DNA from: Micromonospora olivasterospora
GTDB lineage: Bacteria > Actinomycetota > Actinomycetes > Mycobacteriales > Micromonosporaceae
DNA length: 64,000 bases
Direction of reading: 5' to 3'
Assembly (NCBI RefSeq): GCF_007830265.1
Contig: NZ_VLKE01000001.1
Coordinates: 2,728,001 to 2,792,000, forward strand
Shown here: in pieces, positions 62,456-64,000 of the stretch
How positions within the stretch are numbered: position 1 is the first letter of the stretch
Layout: each line of letters begins with the position of its first letter
The notes under the pieces: model-generated
Database searches by the model: none
Told to the model about the DNA's origin: nothing
Seen by the model: only the letters and a program-made list of their open reading frames with translations
Translations under genes and position numbers: made by a program

Positions 62456-62535
62456 ACCAACGACAACGCTGGCCAGAGCGGGGTGCCGCACGGCAGTGCT
62501 CGTGCCGGAACCGGTTGGCCAGTGTTGTCGTTGGT
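62456..62535. repeat. Long-stem inverted repeat between convergent genes
   Basis: ACCAACGACAACGCTGGCCA (62456-62475) pairs with 62516-62535 at 19 of 20 positions plus a G-U wobble. The 40-nt apical part has its own weaker pairing. It ends 28 nt before the minus-strand stop at 62563, so it probably terminates that gene. The stem is long for a simple terminator. Confidence 0.8.
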
Positions 62536-62562
62536 GTTGGGCTCTGGAAGCTACGGCTGGGT

Positions 62563-63960
62563 CTACGGGCAGGGCGTCGTGAACTGCACGCCGTCCAGGA
62601 AGTTCCCGACCGCCGGGTTGTTACCCGCCGCCGACACGGATTCGAAGGCGAGTCGTGTGGTGGTCTGTCCCGGTGGGACGACGTATACGCCGGTGTAGTA
62701 GCCCCAGGCGGTGTTGTCGTCGGAGATGTCCGGGGAGGTGGCCCCGATCGGGGTTCGCGGCGTGGTCGCGCCTGGCGCGCCGATGAGCACGTGCATCACG
62801 TCGGTGCCCAGGCGGCCGCGGTGGTAGAACGACCAGGTCATCACTGTGCCCGGAACGGTGGGCAGGTCCTGGTAGAGCGTGGAGGGCTGGTTGGCGTTGA
62901 GTTCGGCGAACTGTTGCCCGTGGGCCGATGGAACACCAGAAGCACCGCCGCGCCAGAACTCCAGCAGCCCGTCGCTGGCGGTGGTGTGCCAGCCGACGCT
63001 CGGGTTGGTGGAGGCGTCGGGGATGTTCCAGTCGAGCGTGGCGACGGGTGGCGTTTCGAAGCTGCCGTTGACCAGGTTGACGGGTGTGGGGTCACAGGCG
63101 ACGGTGACGGTGACCGTGGCGGTGCTGGTTCCGCAGGCGGTGGTGATGGTGTAGGCGAAGGTGTCGGTGCCGGCGAAGCCTGGGGCGGGCGTGTAGACGA
63201 TGTTGCCGCCGGAGACCGTCGCGGTGCCGTTGCTGGGCGTGGTGACGTTGCTGAGCGTCGGTGAGGTCGCGACGTCGTTGGCCAGGACGGGCACGCTGAC
63301 GGCCTTGTTCTGGATGGTGGTGGCAGTGTCGTTGACGGCTCTGGTTGGTGAGATGGACTGCCCGTCGACGATCCGGATCGGCGGGGCGGGTGTGCTGTTT
63401 CCGAGCTCGCCAGGAGCGGAGATGACGCTGCTGATCCCGGTTGGCCGGATGGTCATGCTTCCCCCGATGGTGCCTTGCCTGACCCGGAAGGTGATGACCT
63501 TCGTAGACGGGTCGGTCTTGACGCCAGGCGAGGTGATCGACAGGGTGTTGCCGCTGATGGTGCCGGCTCCCGACTGGCTGACGACATCAGCGTAGGCCAG
63601 CAGTGAGGACACGTCCCAGGTCGTGGTGTACGTGGTGACCAGCAACGGCCACTGGGTCGTCCGGTGGGTCAGCGTGACGGTAAAGGTGCTGCCCGGCGCG
63701 ATCTGCCCGCCCCACAAGGGTGGGACGGTATCGACTGAGACCGACCCGCTGCCCAGCCGCGTCCCCAGTATGTTTTTCCAGTAGTAGCTGACGGGGTAGG
63801 TTGCCTGCCCCTGCTGGACACAGGGCGGTTCGGCAGCTTTCGGGGCGGCGGCGTGCGCACCGGTACTGACCAGCATCTGCATCCCCAGTGCGGCCAGCAC
63901 GGTCGACACGGCGCAAGCGAGCCGCCGTGTAGCCAGCCGGGTTTTGGATCGATGTGACAT
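62563..63960 (-). CDS. Secreted Ig-like adhesin-type protein
   Basis: The product is 465 aa from ATG 63960 (GGAGGG 10 nt upstream; TTG 63963 also in frame). The signal peptide ends near residue 38 (STGAHAAAP). A beta-rich N-domain (about 45-195) is followed by a cadherin/Ig-like unit with VSVPVLANDV and GGNIVYTPAPGFAGTDTFAYTITTACG (about 205-295). The C-terminal part begins PVNLVNGSFETPPV and contains HGQQFAELNANQPSTLYQDL, like DUF642-type or choice-of-anchor carbohydrate-binding domains. It probably binds surfaces or glycans. Codons include more T-ending triplets than neighbours, which suggests a different history. Confidence 0.8.
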   Translation of the reverse strand: MSHRSKTRLATRRLACAVSTVLAALGMQMLVSTGAHAAAPKAAEPPCVQQGQATYPVSYYWKNILGTRLGSGSVSVDTVPPLWGGQIAPGSTFTVTLTHRTTQWPLLVTTYTTTWDVSSLLAYADVVSQSGAGTISGNTLSITSPGVKTDPSTKVITFRVRQGTIGGSMTIRPTGISSVISAPGELGNSTPAPPIRIVDGQSISPTRAVNDTATTIQNKAVSVPVLANDVATSPTLSNVTTPSNGTATVSGGNIVYTPAPGFAGTDTFAYTITTACGTSTATVTVTVACDPTPVNLVNGSFETPPVATLDWNIPDASTNPSVGWHTTASDGLLEFWRGGASGVPSAHGQQFAELNANQPSTLYQDLPTVPGTVMTWSFYHRGRLGTDVMHVLIGAPGATTPRTPIGATSPDISDDNTAWGYYTGVYVVPPGQTTTRLAFESVSAAGNNPAVGNFLDGVQFTTPCP

Positions 63961-64000
63961 CAACGATGAACCCTCCGTTCCGGACAGGGCGAGGGCGGCG

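Overview
The window is high-GC (roughly 73% by eye) actinobacterial chromosome, most likely Micromonospora or a close relative in the Micromonosporaceae. This rests on G/C-ending codons, crgA, a HAIR/HspR-controlled dnaK operon, a bifunctional-type Dcd, XRE-DUF397 pairs, a SARP/AAA regulator, DUF6458 proteins and DUF881. Genus is inferred from family memory, not from a search. I saw no rRNA, CRISPR array or intact insertion sequence.

Layout. 1-2.1 kb: class E sortase N-terminus (partial), DUF881 protein and crgA. 2.3-7.2 kb: Fe-S reductase of the CCG/HdrD type, a duplicated palindromic repeat and two CNNM/CorC membrane proteins. 7.3-14.3 kb: a cell-envelope block with two NlpC/P60 endopeptidases around a secreted amidase (one behind a c-di-AMP riboswitch), then dcd, a PPOX-family gene with a LexA box, and a secreted M43 metalloprotease. 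14.5-17.7 kb: tRNA-Gly(CCC), a 19-bp copy of its 3' end 789 bp away, and a cluster of truncated or frameshifted genes. 17.7-29.9 kb: mostly intact core genes (LLM oxidoreductase, PRTase, RlpA-like protein, SpoIIE-type phosphatase, acyl-CoA dehydrogenase, two DUF6458 proteins, SixA-like phosphatase, hemolysin III, 5-oxoprolinase pxpBCA, NHL-thioredoxin protein). 29.8-33.4 kb: a small accessory island (fused phage/ICE-like ORF, zinc-ribbon operon, XRE-DUF397 pair, orphan SUKH immunity-like gene). 33.4-47.3 kb: LppU-like protein, a 45-aa gene, a branched-chain or pyruvate-type dehydrogenase operon (E1a-E1b-E2), PAP2-like and hypothetical genes, and a pair of dynamin/YfjP-like GTPases. 47.3-51.8 kb: dnaK-grpE-dnaJ-hspR. 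52-62.3 kb: a SARP/AAA regulator followed by a 2126-aa secreted lipase between two HAF beta-propellers. 62.5-64 kb: a secreted adhesin-like protein.

Two patterns run through the window. First, at least eight starts (dcd, PPOX, GNAT, LLM oxidoreductase, hemolysin III, PAP2, the fused ORF at 30272 and a 24-codon upstream ORF before the Fe-S reductase) have a TANNNT box exactly 6-7 nt upstream, the signature of leaderless transcripts. Second, every broken reading frame I found (sortase, PPOX, GNAT, zinc-ribbon gene, XRE fragment, dnaK tail, a small ORF at 15.4 kb) is repaired by adding one base. Because dnaK is essential, single-base undercalls in the sequence are the likeliest cause; the coordinates of those genes should be read with that in mind.
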